In this document: positions 27,300-36,934 of the stretch, one piece after another
Layout: each line of letters begins with the position of its first letter
Position numbering within the stretch: the stretch's first letter is position 1
Assembly (NCBI RefSeq): GCF_003852895.1
Contig: NZ_QUSW01000004.1
Span: 124,001 to 188,000, forward strand
Source: Rhizobacter terrae
GTDB taxonomy: Bacteria; Pseudomonadota; Gammaproteobacteria; Burkholderiales; Burkholderiaceae_C
DNA: 64,000 nucleotides
Direction of reading: 5' to 3'
Notes under the pieces: model-generated
Database searches by the model: none
Seen by the model: the letters and a program-made list of their open reading frames with translations, nothing else
Told to the model about the DNA's origin: nothing
Made by a program: the position numbers and the translations under genes

Positions 27300-27995
27300 T
27301 CAGGCCTTGCGGCGCCTCGCCACACCGAGCAGGCCCAATCCCAAGGCCATCAAGGCCCAGGTCTCGGGCTCCGGCACCGGCGTCACCGTGATCGAGCTGA
27401 GATAGAACTGGTCGGGCACCGCGCCGCCGAACGCAAAGCTGAAGGTCGTGCCCGAGGCGAGGAACCCCGGGGAAATCGACCCGGAGCCCGCCGGCAAGGC
27501 CATGTTCACGCCATTGAGCAGGAAGGTCGCGCCAGGGACCCAGCCGCCGGCGCTGTGGCCTTCGGAGGCCAGGCCGATCGCGTTGATGACCACCGCCCGA
27601 TCGAAGTTCAGCACCAGGGACTCGAAGCTGGTGATGTTGTCGTCCGCGGTGTCCTTCCAGTGGTGGTAGACACCCAGGCCCGCGCCGATCTTGCGCGCCG
27701 GGTCGTACTTGTTCTCGTGGTCCTGCACCACGGCGACCTGCGTGGTGTTGTAGAAGCCCGTCGCGTGAACCGTGACGCCGCCGGAGACGAAGGTCAGGTC
27801 GTCTCCGAGAACATTGGTGTCGACACTGGAGCTGCACAGGTCACCCCCCGTGCAGTAGACGCCGTCGGTCGGCAGGAAACCGCTGGAGACACCGCCGCTG
27901 TACTTCAGGTTGGCGAAGTCAAAGACCGAAACGGCCGACGCGCCGAGGCTGGTACAGCCAAGTACCGCAACAGCGAGGAGGTGGCGAACTCTCAT
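27300..27995 (-). CDS. PEP-CTERM sorted surface protein
   Basis: A 231-residue secreted protein. The N-terminus is a signal peptide (MRVRHLLAVAVLGCTSLGAS, cut after ASA). The C-terminus is a textbook PEP-CTERM signal: VPEPETWAL, a hydrophobic stretch, then an ARRRKA basic tail. Such signals are cleaved by an exosortase and are found with exopolysaccharide systems. The body (about 25-205) looks like a beta-sandwich of the kind often seen in this class, with FDFANLKYSGG and repeated glycine-rich strands; its function is unknown. GGGAG precedes the ATG. No exosortase gene is in the window. It is convergent with the GNAT gene, six bases apart. Confidence 0.92.
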   Translation of the reverse strand: MRVRHLLAVAVLGCTSLGASAVSVFDFANLKYSGGVSSGFLPTDGVYCTGGDLCSSSVDTNVLGDDLTFVSGGVTVHATGFYNTTQVAVVQDHENKYDPARKIGAGLGVYHHWKDTADDNITSFESLVLNFDRAVVINAIGLASEGHSAGGWVPGATFLLNGVNMALPAGSGSISPGFLASGTTFSFAFGGAVPDQFYLSSITVTPVPEPETWALMALGLGLLGVARRRKA

Positions 27996-28127
27996 GGACG
28001 ACTCCCAGTGAACGACGATGCTGGATGTCAGCATAGTCATCACCGTCGTAACAATCGAGCATGGACACCCCGCGCTCAGGGGGAAGCGTTACACAGTCGC
28101 GGATGCCGCTCGCACATCCTCGCGAAT

Positions 28128-28166
28128 GCGGTGCAAGGCTCACCAAAGGCGAGCACCTTGCACCGC
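28128..28166. repeat. Long hairpin between ppsA and the PEP-CTERM gene
   Basis: Arms GCGGTGCAAGG (28128-28138) and its exact complement (28156-28166) enclose a 17-base loop that can itself pair (GCTC with GAGC). It lies in the 212-base gap after ppsA and before the PEP-CTERM gene on the minus strand. No T run follows on either strand. It may protect mRNA ends or assist factor-dependent termination. Confidence 0.5.
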
Positions 28167-28207
28167 GCTTCACATCGTCGGGCGCACCGCGAAGCTGCGT
28201 AATTCTT

Positions 28208-30619
28208 TCAACGCTTGGCCAGTCGCTGCCAGGTCTCGACCACCGTGTCCGGGTTGAGCGAGATCGACACGATGCCTTCTTGCGCGAGCCAGTCGGCGAA
28301 GTCCGGATGGTCGCTGGGGCCCTGGCCGCAGATGCCCACGTACTTGCCCACGGCGCGGCAGGCTGCGATGGCGCGCGAGATCATGGCCTTCACGGCCGGA
28401 TCGCGCTCGTCGAAGTCGCGTGCCAGCAGCTCCAGGCCGGAGTCGCGGTCCAGGCCCAGCGTGAGCTGCGTCAGGTCGTTGGAACCGATGGACATGCCGT
28501 CGAAGTGCTGCAGGAACTGCTCGGCCAGGATGGCGTTGCTGGGCACCTCGCACATCATGATCACGCGCAGGCCGTCGGTGCCGCCGGCAGCAGCGCGCTT
28601 GAGGCCGCGCTCGGCCAGCATGCCCACCACCTTCTCGGCCTGGCCCAGGGTGCGCACGAAGGGCACCATGATCTCGACGTTGTTCAGGCCCATGTCGTTG
28701 CGCACGCGCTTGAGCGCCTCGCACTCCATGGCGAAGGCCTCGCCGAACTCCTCGCTGATGTAGCGCGACGCGCCGCGGAAGCCCAGCATCGGGTTCTCTT
28801 CCTCGGGCTCGTAGCGCGAACCGCCGATGAGCTTGCGGTACTCGTTGCTCTTGAAGTCGGACAGGCGAACGATGACCGGCTTGGGCCAGAACGCGGCGGC
28901 GATGGTCGCCACGCCTTCGGCCAGCTTGTCCACGTAGAACGCCCGCGGCGATGCATGCCCGCGCGCCACCGACTCCACCGCCTTCTTCAGGTCGATGTCG
29001 ATGTTCGGATAGTCGAGGATGGCCTTGGGGTGGACACCGATGTTGTTGTTGATGATGAACTCGAGCCGCGCCAGGCCCACGCCCGAATTCGGCATCTGCG
29101 CGAAGTCGAAGGCGAGTTGCGGGTTGCCCACGTTCATCATGATCTTGATCGGGCAGTACGGCAGTTCGCCGCGCTGCACCTCGCTCACCTCGGTCTCCAG
29201 CAGGCCGTCGTAGATGTAGCCGGTGTCGCCCTCGGAGCAGGCCACGGTGACCAGCGCGCCGTCCTTCAGCGTCTCGGTCGCATCGCCGCAACCCACCACC
29301 GCCGGGATGCCCAGCTCGCGCGCGATGATGGCCGCGTGGCAGGTGCGGCCGCCGCGGTTGGTGACGATGGCCGAGGCCCGCTTCATCACCGGCTCCCAGT
29401 TCGGGTCGGTCATGTCGGTCACGAGCACGTCACCGGCCTGCACGCTGTCCATCTCGGAGATGCTGTGCACGATGCGCACCGGCCCCGTGCCGATCTTCTG
29501 GCCGATGGCGCGGCCTTCGGCCAGCACCGTGCCCGTGCCCTTGAGCTTGTAGCGCTGCTCGGCCTTGCCCTCCTGCTGGCTCTTCACCGTCTCCGGGCGG
29601 GCCTGCAGGATGTACAGCTGGCCGTCGCCGCCGTCCTTGCCCCACTCGATGTCCATCGGACGGCCGTAGTGCTGCTCGATGATCAGCGCGTACTTCGCCA
29701 GGTCGATCACGTCCAGGTCGGTCAGCGAGTAGCGGTTGCGCTGCTCGGGCGCGGTGTCCACCGTCTTCACCAGCTTGCCCGAGGCCTTCTTCTCGTCGGG
29801 CGTGGCGAACTCCATCTTGATGAGCTTGGAGCCCAGGTTGCGGCGGATGATGGGCAGCTTGCCGTTCTTCAGCGCCGGCTTGTGCACGTAGAACTCATCG
29901 GGGTTCACGGCGCCCTGCACCACCGTCTCGCCCAGGCCGTAGCTGGAGGTGATGAACACCACGTCCTTGAAGCCGCTCTCGGTGTCGATGGTGAACATCA
30001 CGCCGGCCGAGCCCAGGTCGGAGCGCACCATGCGCTGCACGCCGGCCGACAGGGCCACGTCACTGTGCGCGAAACCCTTGTGCACGCGGTAGCTGATGGC
30101 GCGGTCGTTGTAGAGGGAGGCGAAGACCTCCTTCATCTTGTGCAGCACCTCATCGATGCCCACGACGTTGAGGAAGGTCTCCTGCTGGCCGGCGAAGCTG
30201 GCGTCGGGCAGGTCTTCGGCGGTGGCCGACGAACGCACGGCGAACGACGCGCCGGGGTTGCCCGCGGTCAGCTTCTTGAACTCGGCTTCGATGGCCGCCT
30301 GCAGGTCGGGCGGGAACGGTGTTTCCTCGACCCACTGGCGGATCTGCGCGCCGGCTTCGGCCAGCGCGCGCACGTCGTCGGTGTTCAGCACGGCCAGCTT
30401 CGCATTGATGCGGTCGGCCAGGCCGTTGTGCTTCAGGAACTGCCGGAAGGCGTGCGCCGTGGTGGCAAAGCCGCCCGGGACGCGAACGCCCGAGGCTGCC
30501 AGCTGGCTGATCATTTCGCCGAGGGAGGCGTTCTTGCCGCCGACCGACTCGACGTCGGCCATTCTCAGGTGCTCAAACGGAACGACCAGGGCGGTCGCCT
30601 CAAAGCGGGGTGAAGACAT
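28208..30619 (-). CDS. ppsA: Phosphoenolpyruvate synthase
   Basis: Converts pyruvate, ATP and water to phosphoenolpyruvate, AMP and phosphate for gluconeogenesis. The 803-residue protein has the N-terminal ATP-grasp-like pyruvate phosphate dikinase domain ([38 protein letters not shown]), the central phosphohistidine domain with H428 in [15 protein letters not shown], and the C-terminal PEP-binding barrel ([35 protein letters not shown]). GGAG lies 8 bases before the ATG at 30619. Its regulator ppsR is 1.7 kb away on the opposite strand. Confidence 0.98.
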   Translation of the reverse strand: MSSPRFEATALVVPFEHLRMADVESVGGKNASLGEMISQLAASGVRVPGGFATTAHAFRQFLKHNGLADRINAKLAVLNTDDVRALAEAGAQIRQWVEETPFPPDLQAAIEAEFKKLTAGNPGASFAVRSSATAEDLPDASFAGQQETFLNVVGIDEVLHKMKEVFASLYNDRAISYRVHKGFAHSDVALSAGVQRMVRSDLGSAGVMFTIDTESGFKDVVFITSSYGLGETVVQGAVNPDEFYVHKPALKNGKLPIIRRNLGSKLIKMEFATPDEKKASGKLVKTVDTAPEQRNRYSLTDLDVIDLAKYALIIEQHYGRPMDIEWGKDGGDGQLYILQARPETVKSQQEGKAEQRYKLKGTGTVLAEGRAIGQKIGTGPVRIVHSISEMDSVQAGDVLVTDMTDPNWEPVMKRASAIVTNRGGRTCHAAIIARELGIPAVVGCGDATETLKDGALVTVACSEGDTGYIYDGLLETEVSEVQRGELPYCPIKIMMNVGNPQLAFDFAQMPNSGVGLARLEFIINNNIGVHPKAILDYPNIDIDLKKAVESVARGHASPRAFYVDKLAEGVATIAAAFWPKPVIVRLSDFKSNEYRKLIGGSRYEPEEENPMLGFRGASRYISEEFGEAFAMECEALKRVRNDMGLNNVEIMVPFVRTLGQAEKVVGMLAERGLKRAAAGGTDGLRVIMMCEVPSNAILAEQFLQHFDGMSIGSNDLTQLTLGLDRDSGLELLARDFDERDPAVKAMISRAIAACRAVGKYVGICGQGPSDHPDFADWLAQEGIVSISLNPDTVVETWQRLAKR

Positions 30620-30932
30620 GGGAAAGCTCCGAGAGGTTGAAAAACCGGGGCTCCCGCGTCGTGCAAGGGGCATGGGCCGTCCCACTTCGATGTTCGAAGT
30701 TGTTGTGGGGAGGTGGGGGCGCGCATGGGCAACGAAGTTCGCGAGATGTTGCCGGGGATTCTAGGGGATGCCCCTGAGATTGCGCTGACCTTTGGAAACA
30801 CCGGGCTTGGGCGGACAGCGCACCAACTGCCCTGATCGTGAACTGCAGCACAGGTGGAGTCGCCCAGGGTCAAGAAGTCCGACAACCCGCCGAAAAACCA
30901 CGTGATCAAAAGAACCCGGTAGGGAGCCTCCG
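30620..30932. other. Divergent control region of ppsA and the HD-GYP gene
   Basis: This 313-base gap holds the ppsA leader and the upstream region of the HD-GYP gene. On the minus strand a TAGAAT at 30758-30763 could be the ppsA -10 box (no good -35), giving a leader of about 130 bases that contains the palindrome at 30684-30700. On the plus strand I see only the AGGGAG ribosome binding site (30921-30926). No small gene is evident. Confidence 0.4.
30684..30700. promoter_or_regulatory. Palindrome in the ppsA leader
   Basis: ACTTCGA, three bases, TCGAAGT: a perfect 7-base inverted repeat about 65 bases before the ppsA start. Its size and symmetry fit a dimeric repressor operator or a small leader hairpin; the sequence cannot tell which. 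Confidence 0.35.
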
Positions 30933-32234
30933 TTGGACGTTTCAGACGAAGTCAACCGGCATTACCTGGACCACGTGGTCGCGACTTCCGAGACACAACT
31001 CGTGGAAGCCAGCGAAGACATCCTGGCGCGCAACGGCATGAAGCTGCTGGCCAAGGGTGCGCGCATCGATGCCAACGTGCGCGATCGGCTGCTGTCGCAC
31101 AAGCTGCGCAAGCCGCTGGAAGAGTGCGTGCGCGTCACCGGCGGCATCAACCTGCGGCTGTCGCAGGCGGCCGAGCAGCTCCTGCACGCCTCCGACGCCT
31201 TGCATCACCTGTGCGGATCCCGGGCGGAGAGCTTCGTGGCGGCAATGCGCCGCGTGCGGCTGACCCAGCCGGTCGAGTCCCTGCTCACCGTCTACTGCGA
31301 ACACCGCAGCGACAAGCTCAACCACGCCGTCACCGTCTGCCTGCTGGCGCAGAGCCTGGCCGCCGAGGTCATGCGCGACCGGCCCGAAGAGGCCGCCACC
31401 CTGGTGCTGGCCGGCCTGCTGCACGATGTGGGCGAGCTCTACATCGACCCGGCCTTCCTGGCCAAGGGCGTGCGGCTCGCGCCGGAGCAGTGGCGGCACA
31501 TCGTCACCCATCCCATCGTGGCACACCGCCTGCTGAAGGACATGCAAGGCGCCGGCATCGCCGTGGCACAGGCGGTGCTCCAGCACCATGAACGCCTGGA
31601 CGGTTTCGGCTACCCGCTGCGGCTGCAGGCCGACAAGTTCACGATGAACGGCCAGGTGCTGGCCACCGCCGAGCTGCTGGTCGGCCTGATCGAGTCGGGC
31701 CACCCGCGTCCGCTCACGCGTGCTTCGATCGCCATGAAGCTGATCCCCGGCGAGTTCGGGCGCGGTTTCATCAATGCCATCTCCAACGCGGCCCACCAGG
31801 AAAGCGCCAGCGCCACCATCCACAACACCACGGAGCTGATGATGTCCAGCCTGCCGCGGGTGCAGCGCATCCAGGCCACCCTGCAGCGCTTCCGCGCGGG
31901 GCAGGAGACGCTCATCAAGCAGATGGGCGTGATGAGCGACAAGGTCAAGCCAGTCATCGCCCAGGGCATGGACCGGCTCAAGAGCATCCAGGTCGCGTTC
32001 TCCAGCACCGGCATGGATGCCGGCAGGCCCGAGGAGCTCATCGCCCAGCTGTGCCTGCAGCCCGACCCGCACCTGCACATGGAGCTCACGACCATCCTGC
32101 GGGAGATCGAGTGGCGCCTGAAGGAGCTGGAGCGCGAATCCATGCTGCGCACCCAGCTGGCATCGCCCGCGGAATGGCCAGCCATCGAGCAGCTCATCCA
32201 CCTCATGAAAGGCAAGGCGAAGTCACCGGCCTAG
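30933..32234 (+). CDS. HD-GYP domain protein
   Basis: A 433-residue cytoplasmic protein with a metal-dependent phosphohydrolase domain (about residues 120-300). It has the HD pair H164-D165 in GLLHDVGELY and the full GYP signature H218-H219-E220 ... D223-G-F-G-Y-P228, as in HD-GYP enzymes that hydrolyse cyclic di-GMP. The N-terminal 110 residues begin with a short segment (DILARNGMKLLAKGARID) seen before many HD-GYP domains; the C-terminal 130 residues are helical and match no family I know. There is no receiver domain or membrane segment, so its activity is probably set by protein contact. The TTG start follows AGGGAG. It lies between ppsA and ppsR and reads into ppsR after 41 bases. Confidence 0.88.
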   Translation: MDVSDEVNRHYLDHVVATSETQLVEASEDILARNGMKLLAKGARIDANVRDRLLSHKLRKPLEECVRVTGGINLRLSQAAEQLLHASDALHHLCGSRAESFVAAMRRVRLTQPVESLLTVYCEHRSDKLNHAVTVCLLAQSLAAEVMRDRPEEAATLVLAGLLHDVGELYIDPAFLAKGVRLAPEQWRHIVTHPIVAHRLLKDMQGAGIAVAQAVLQHHERLDGFGYPLRLQADKFTMNGQVLATAELLVGLIESGHPRPLTRASIAMKLIPGEFGRGFINAISNAAHQESASATIHNTTELMMSSLPRVQRIQATLQRFRAGQETLIKQMGVMSDKVKPVIAQGMDRLKSIQVAFSSTGMDAGRPEELIAQLCLQPDPHLHMELTTILREIEWRLKELERESMLRTQLASPAEWPAIEQLIHLMKGKAKSPA

Positions 32235-32275
32235 GTTCTATGATGGCTGCGTTGGAATTCCTCCAAGGCCAGCGC

Positions 32276-33103
32276 ATGTCCATGCCCAACCGCACTGTCT
32301 TCTTCGTCTCCGACGGCACCGGCATCACCGCCGAGACCTTCGGCAACTCCATCCTCAACCAGTTCGCCGCCAAGCCGCGCCACGTGCGCCGGCCCTTCAT
32401 CGACACGGTGGACAAGGCGCATCAGGTGGTGCGAGAGATCAACCACACCGCCGAGGTCGAGGGCAAGCGGCCGATCGTGTTCATCACGCTCGTGGACCGC
32501 GAGGTGCTGGCCATCGTGAAGGACCTGTCCAAGGGGCTTGTGCTGGACATGTTCAACACCTTCATCGAGCCGCTGGAAGCGGAGTTCGGCATCACGTCGA
32601 ACCACCGCGTGGGGCGCTTCTCGGACGTGGCCAAGAGCCAGGAATACACCGACCGCATCGAGGCCATCAACTTCTCGCTGGCGCACGACGACGGGCAGTC
32701 GGCCAAGAACCTCGAATCGGCGGACGTGATCCTCGTGGGCGTGAGCCGCAGCGGCAAGACGCCCACCTCGCTGTACCTGGCGATGCAGCACGGCGTGAAG
32801 GCGGCCAACTACCCGCTCATCCCCGAAGACTTCGAGCGCGGCAAGTTTCCGTCCTCGCTCGCGCCGCACAAGGCCAAGTGCTTCGGCCTGACCATCGACC
32901 CGGAGCGGCTCAACCAGATCCGCCACGAGCGCCGGCCCAACAGCAAGTACTCGTCCATCGAGAACTGCCGCTACGAGGTGCGCGAGGCCGAAACGATGAT
33001 GCGGCGCGAAGGCATCGCCTGGCTGTCGTCGACGCACAAGTCGATCGAGGAGATCGCGACGACCATCCTGCGCGACATCCGGCCCGACCGGCTGATGTAC
33101 TGA
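32276..33103 (+). CDS. ppsR: PEP synthase regulatory protein (kinase/phosphorylase)
   Basis: PpsR (DUF299 family) both inactivates PEP synthase by ADP-dependent threonine phosphorylation and reactivates it by phosphate-dependent dephosphorylation. The 275-residue protein begins with TVFFVSDGTGITAE, has the P-loop-like GVSRSGKTPTSLYLA at about 155-170 and ends with WLSSTHKSIEEIA. Its target ppsA is nearby in divergent orientation. I start at the ATG at 32276, preceded by AAGG; the frame is open further upstream without family similarity. It ends seven bases before the convergent membrane protein gene. Confidence 0.96.
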   Translation: MSMPNRTVFFVSDGTGITAETFGNSILNQFAAKPRHVRRPFIDTVDKAHQVVREINHTAEVEGKRPIVFITLVDREVLAIVKDLSKGLVLDMFNTFIEPLEAEFGITSNHRVGRFSDVAKSQEYTDRIEAINFSLAHDDGQSAKNLESADVILVGVSRSGKTPTSLYLAMQHGVKAANYPLIPEDFERGKFPSSLAPHKAKCFGLTIDPERLNQIRHERRPNSKYSSIENCRYEVREAETMMRREGIAWLSSTHKSIEEIATTILRDIRPDRLMY

Positions 33104-33109
33104 AGCGCA

Positions 33110-36100
33110 TCAACGCGCCAGCAGCAGCTGGTCGAACAGCTGTGCACCGCCCGCGCCGCCCAGCGGCACCAGCAAGGCCTTGAACAGCGGCTGATCGAAG
33201 AATGACGCGAAGGCGCCGCTGCGGTTGTTCTCCACCGACTGGATCAGCCTGCTGAACGGCCCGACGAGCTGCTGCCGTGCCGGTCCCGCCCCGCGCAGCC
33301 AGCGCAGGTCGGCCTTCATCCGCTCCAGCGACACGTCACGCGCCGATTGCGCCGCATGCCGCAGCAAGGCCGCCAGGCCGATGAGCCACGCGCAGTAGCC
33401 TGCCACCGCCAGCGCGATGGGCATGGTCACCGCCCAGGCGTCCAGCAGCCGGCTGCGCGCCACCACCATCAGCGCCAGCACGATGAACGGGCCGATGATG
33501 AGCGGCGCGACCAAGGCCGTGCGGCGCTCCACCACCTGCATGTCGATCCAGTCGTCCAGCAGCGTGTGCGGCGAGGCATCGTTGGCGGGCGCATCGCTGC
33601 GCTGGGCAGGGTCGGCCGCGACGTGCGCCATCCATGCATCGACCTGCTTGTCTCCCAACTCCCTCGCGAAACGCCTGAGCGTGGGTTCGGGGTAGAAACT
33701 CCTCGCGCCCTTCAGGTGCCAGATGAAGCGGCATGCCAGCATGTGCGCATCGGCCACCGCGAACACGAGCAGCGGCAGCAGTGCGAGCAACGCGTAGAAC
33801 GTCCCCGCGATCAGCCGGCGATGGCCGAGCCCACGCACCGGCACTTCCGGCACGTAGCCTTCGCTGAAGCCGGTGAACAGCAGGTAGACGATGACGGTGG
33901 TGGCCACCCAGCCGAACATCACCCTCGCCAGCCGCGCGCGGCCCCGGCCGCGGTGCTCGTACTGGCACCACAGGTCCTGGAAGTCCACGCCCAGACCATC
34001 ACTGCGTCGCCACAGCAGCAGCGTGTTGCTCTCGATCCAGTGGCGGCATCGCGCCCAGGGACCGGCCGGCAGCGCCTGCCCGCATGAGCCGATCTGCCCG
34101 GCGGCAAGCCATTCCTTGTCCAGCCGGCGCGAGCGGCGTGCGTGGGACCACAGGTCGTCCAGCGCCCACAGGATGACGAACATCGCCATGATGTGCAGCA
34201 GGTGCGACGGCCAGGCGCTGATGCCTTCGATCCACGCCGCGGGCTCGCAGTCCTGGCAGGGCTGCGACAGCGGTTTCGGCCAGAGGCTCCACACCGCCAC
34301 GCTCACCACGCCGACGACCGCCGCGCCGCTGAGCGCCATCCGCCGCCGCGGATCGACGCCCAGTCGCGCTCGCCACCGGGCTGCGCGCGTCGCGTCCTCG
34401 GCGGCCTGCTTGCGCTCGATGCGCAGCAAGAGCAGCCCCACACACACCGCGGCCGACACCCACGCCGCCACCTGGCCGATGTGCGCAAGCCCGAGCCCCG
34501 CCTGGTTCACGAACTCCAGCACCGAGCCGACGATGAACACCAGCAAGGCGAAATGCATGGCCACGATGACCGCGCTGCCCGCCTTCAGTCCCGACTGGTC
34601 ACCAGGCAGGGGCGAAGGCTCGTCGAGCAGGAAGGACCGCGCCGACACCATCGCCGGCGTGGACGGCCACACGAAGAGCGCGAAGGCGATGACGAAGATC
34701 AGCAGCGCGGCCACCACCGCACGCAGCCCCGTGGCGGGCGTGGGGCGTGCCTGCAGGTCGTAGCCCTGCACCGCGAACGGACCGGTCCGGCCCACTTCGT
34801 AGACCGATGGGCAATCCAGCGCCGGCTTGAAGAGCGCCGCCTCCTGCTCCTTGCAATCGGCGGCTCGGCAGGCCGCCCGCCGTGCGGCCACGAAGGCCGA
34901 GGACTGGTACACGTCGCGGAACGGCGGCACGCCGTCCTGCGCCTTCGGATTGGGAAACGAGGTCGGCAGGCTCGACGCGATGACGAGGTTGCGCGTGAAG
35001 CCCACCACCTCGGGATGCAGGTAGCGCGCATCCATGTCGGTCGTGAAGAACACCTTGTCGGGGAAGTTGTCGCGCAGGGCCTGCAGCACCAGCAGCTTGT
35101 CGTGCACGTCCAGCGCGAAGATGCCGATGGCGCCGATGGGTGCTGGCTGCCTGCGCACCTTCTGCCCGTTCGAGTCGTCCACGTAGACAGCGTGCGTCTC
35201 GCTGTCCTTGAGCGTGCCCGCGATGCGGCGCAGGTAGTCGAGCTGGTCGCGCGCCTCGGGCCATTCGATGGGGCCCTGGCGCCTGGTGCCGGTCTGCTCG
35301 CCGACCTTGTCGCCGCCTTCGCGCATGGTCACGCCGTCGATGCCCCGGTAGAAGTAGGCCACCTCCACCTCCGGCGGCTCGCGGTCGGAAGGACCGGCCA
35401 TCACGTTCTCGTAGCCACAGGCCTCGCGCGACTGCCAGTTCGCCTTGGCGAGCCTCGCCCGGAACTGCGACACCAGGGCCTGCGAATACAGCGAGTCGCG
35501 CTCGGCCAGCAGCACGATGCGGCGCGGCGAATGCGGCGGCAGGCGCAGCCGCAGCTCGCTCACCAGGCTCTTCAGCAGCAGGCTGTCGGTGGCGATGGTG
35601 CGCTCGATGTGCACCGTGGGCTTGTCCCCCGCCGGAAGGAGCAGGGCCAGCTTCTCGGTCAGGAACCGCTCCAGGTCGCGCGATCGGCGCTGGCGCCTGG
35701 CCGGCAGGTCGTCCGATCCCTTGGCGGCCTCGGGCACCTGGGCGTTGCGCCAGCGGGTCAACTCGGTCAGCTCACGATCGGGCACGGTGGCCGAGGGGCT
35801 GAAGATCTCCGCATGCGCCAGGTGCACGTAGCCGCGCCGCGCGCCCTCCTCCACCGGCCGATGCTCGTCCGCCGCCTCGGCCAGGTCGTGCAAGGCGACC
35901 TGCAGGGCGTCCGACCCGGACGGTCCGATCACCGCCAGCCGGGGCGGCGTCGCGGCCTTCTCGAAGACATCGTGCAGCACGTGCGCAAAGGCATCCAGCT
36001 TGGGCGTGGGCAATGCCGCCTCGTTGATCCACAGCACGGCGATGCTGCGGTAGCTGGCCTCGGCACTGCCGCGGGCATGCGAGCTCGGCAGCAGCAGCTC

Positions 36101-36832
36101 GTAGGGTGCGACGAAGGTGTCGATGGACTCCTTGCCGCCTGGCGCTGCCTTGGCAAGGTGCGACGCCTTGGCCGCCCCGCCATGGCGACGGCGATCCTGT
36201 TCATCCCACCGGAACTCCAGCAGCCCCATGCGCTCTGCGTTCACCGGCAGATAGTGCTTGGCCTGCAGGCCTGACAGGATGGCGTAGCGCGTGCGCCGCC
36301 GCGCCTCCTCGGCGCCGACGAACGGATTGCCGGGCACCATCACCGCCATCACGAGGTGGTCTGCCATGGCGGCCTCGGCCTTCGGCGCCGGCGGCGAGAA
36401 GGACATCTTGTGCACCACGCCTGGCGCCGTGCCCGAACTCATCACCGATGCATCGATGCGTGCCTCTTCGGGTGCGGTGCCGGTCTCGACCTCCTCGACC
36501 GTGCGGCGCATGGCGGCCAACAGGCTGTCGGGGCTGCGGCGCTCGTGCACCTGGTGCTCGTCACAGTCCTTCGGGATGGTCTTGGCCCCGGACTGCCGCT
36601 CCTTCTCGCAGCGCTCCCGGCGTTCGGATTCTGTGCGCCGCCAGGCCATGAAGGGGTCTTCCCACAGGCGCGCATCCACCTCCAGCTCGCTGGACAGGGC
36701 CGGTTGCGCACGCTCCTTCTCGGGCGGGCGCATGTGCTCGAAGGCCTGCGGCACGAGCAGGGTGCTGGACACGAAGGCGGCCAGCACCGCGAGGCTGGCC
36801 CAGGGGATGTTGCTGCTGGCACTGTCGGACAT
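33110..36832 (-). CDS. Large multi-pass membrane protein of unknown function
   Basis: A 1240-residue protein I cannot assign. One hydrophobic segment lies at about 11-27. Then come about 670 mostly soluble residues. Within them, alternating strand-helix stretches (LAVIGPSGSDALQVAL; RRIVLLAERDSLYSQ at about 437; VAYFYRGIDG; KVFFTTDMDARYLHP at about 595) recall a type 1 periplasmic-binding or other Rossmann-like fold; this is pattern inference only. From about residue 703 to 1170 there are eight or nine further membrane segments. The soluble tail ends at LLLAR. Several cysteines occur in pairs (CRAADC, CQDC). AGGGAGG precedes the ATG, so it is clearly a real gene. It sits between ppsR (convergent) and the methyltransferase gene, in the same direction as the latter. 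Base composition is like its neighbours. Confidence 0.85.
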   Translation of the reverse strand: MSDSASSNIPWASLAVLAAFVSSTLLVPQAFEHMRPPEKERAQPALSSELEVDARLWEDPFMAWRRTESERRERCEKERQSGAKTIPKDCDEHQVHERRSPDSLLAAMRRTVEEVETGTAPEEARIDASVMSSGTAPGVVHKMSFSPPAPKAEAAMADHLVMAVMVPGNPFVGAEEARRRTRYAILSGLQAKHYLPVNAERMGLLEFRWDEQDRRRHGGAAKASHLAKAAPGGKESIDTFVAPYELLLPSSHARGSAEASYRSIAVLWINEAALPTPKLDAFAHVLHDVFEKAATPPRLAVIGPSGSDALQVALHDLAEAADEHRPVEEGARRGYVHLAHAEIFSPSATVPDRELTELTRWRNAQVPEAAKGSDDLPARRQRRSRDLERFLTEKLALLLPAGDKPTVHIERTIATDSLLLKSLVSELRLRLPPHSPRRIVLLAERDSLYSQALVSQFRARLAKANWQSREACGYENVMAGPSDREPPEVEVAYFYRGIDGVTMREGGDKVGEQTGTRRQGPIEWPEARDQLDYLRRIAGTLKDSETHAVYVDDSNGQKVRRQPAPIGAIGIFALDVHDKLLVLQALRDNFPDKVFFTTDMDARYLHPEVVGFTRNLVIASSLPTSFPNPKAQDGVPPFRDVYQSSAFVAARRAACRAADCKEQEAALFKPALDCPSVYEVGRTGPFAVQGYDLQARPTPATGLRAVVAALLIFVIAFALFVWPSTPAMVSARSFLLDEPSPLPGDQSGLKAGSAVIVAMHFALLVFIVGSVLEFVNQAGLGLAHIGQVAAWVSAAVCVGLLLLRIERKQAAEDATRAARWRARLGVDPRRRMALSGAAVVGVVSVAVWSLWPKPLSQPCQDCEPAAWIEGISAWPSHLLHIMAMFVILWALDDLWSHARRSRRLDKEWLAAGQIGSCGQALPAGPWARCRHWIESNTLLLWRRSDGLGVDFQDLWCQYEHRGRGRARLARVMFGWVATTVIVYLLFTGFSEGYVPEVPVRGLGHRRLIAGTFYALLALLPLLVFAVADAHMLACRFIWHLKGARSFYPEPTLRRFARELGDKQVDAWMAHVAADPAQRSDAPANDASPHTLLDDWIDMQVVERRTALVAPLIIGPFIVLALMVVARSRLLDAWAVTMPIALAVAGYCAWLIGLAALLRHAAQSARDVSLERMKADLRWLRGAGPARQQLVGPFSRLIQSVENNRSGAFASFFDQPLFKALLVPLGGAGGAQLFDQLLLAR

Positions 36833-36934
36833 CTGGATGCCTCCCTGGCGGGTCCGTGTCCTGACAACTTAGGCGGCCGCGCAGGAATGAACATCCCACC
36901 ATTTGGCGAGATCCGGTGTTCTAGGGGGAGCAGG

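Noticed and set aside
34142-36274. 710-codon open frame on the plus strand
   Set aside because: Antisense to the 1240-residue membrane protein; compositionally biased with no membrane segments or motifs.
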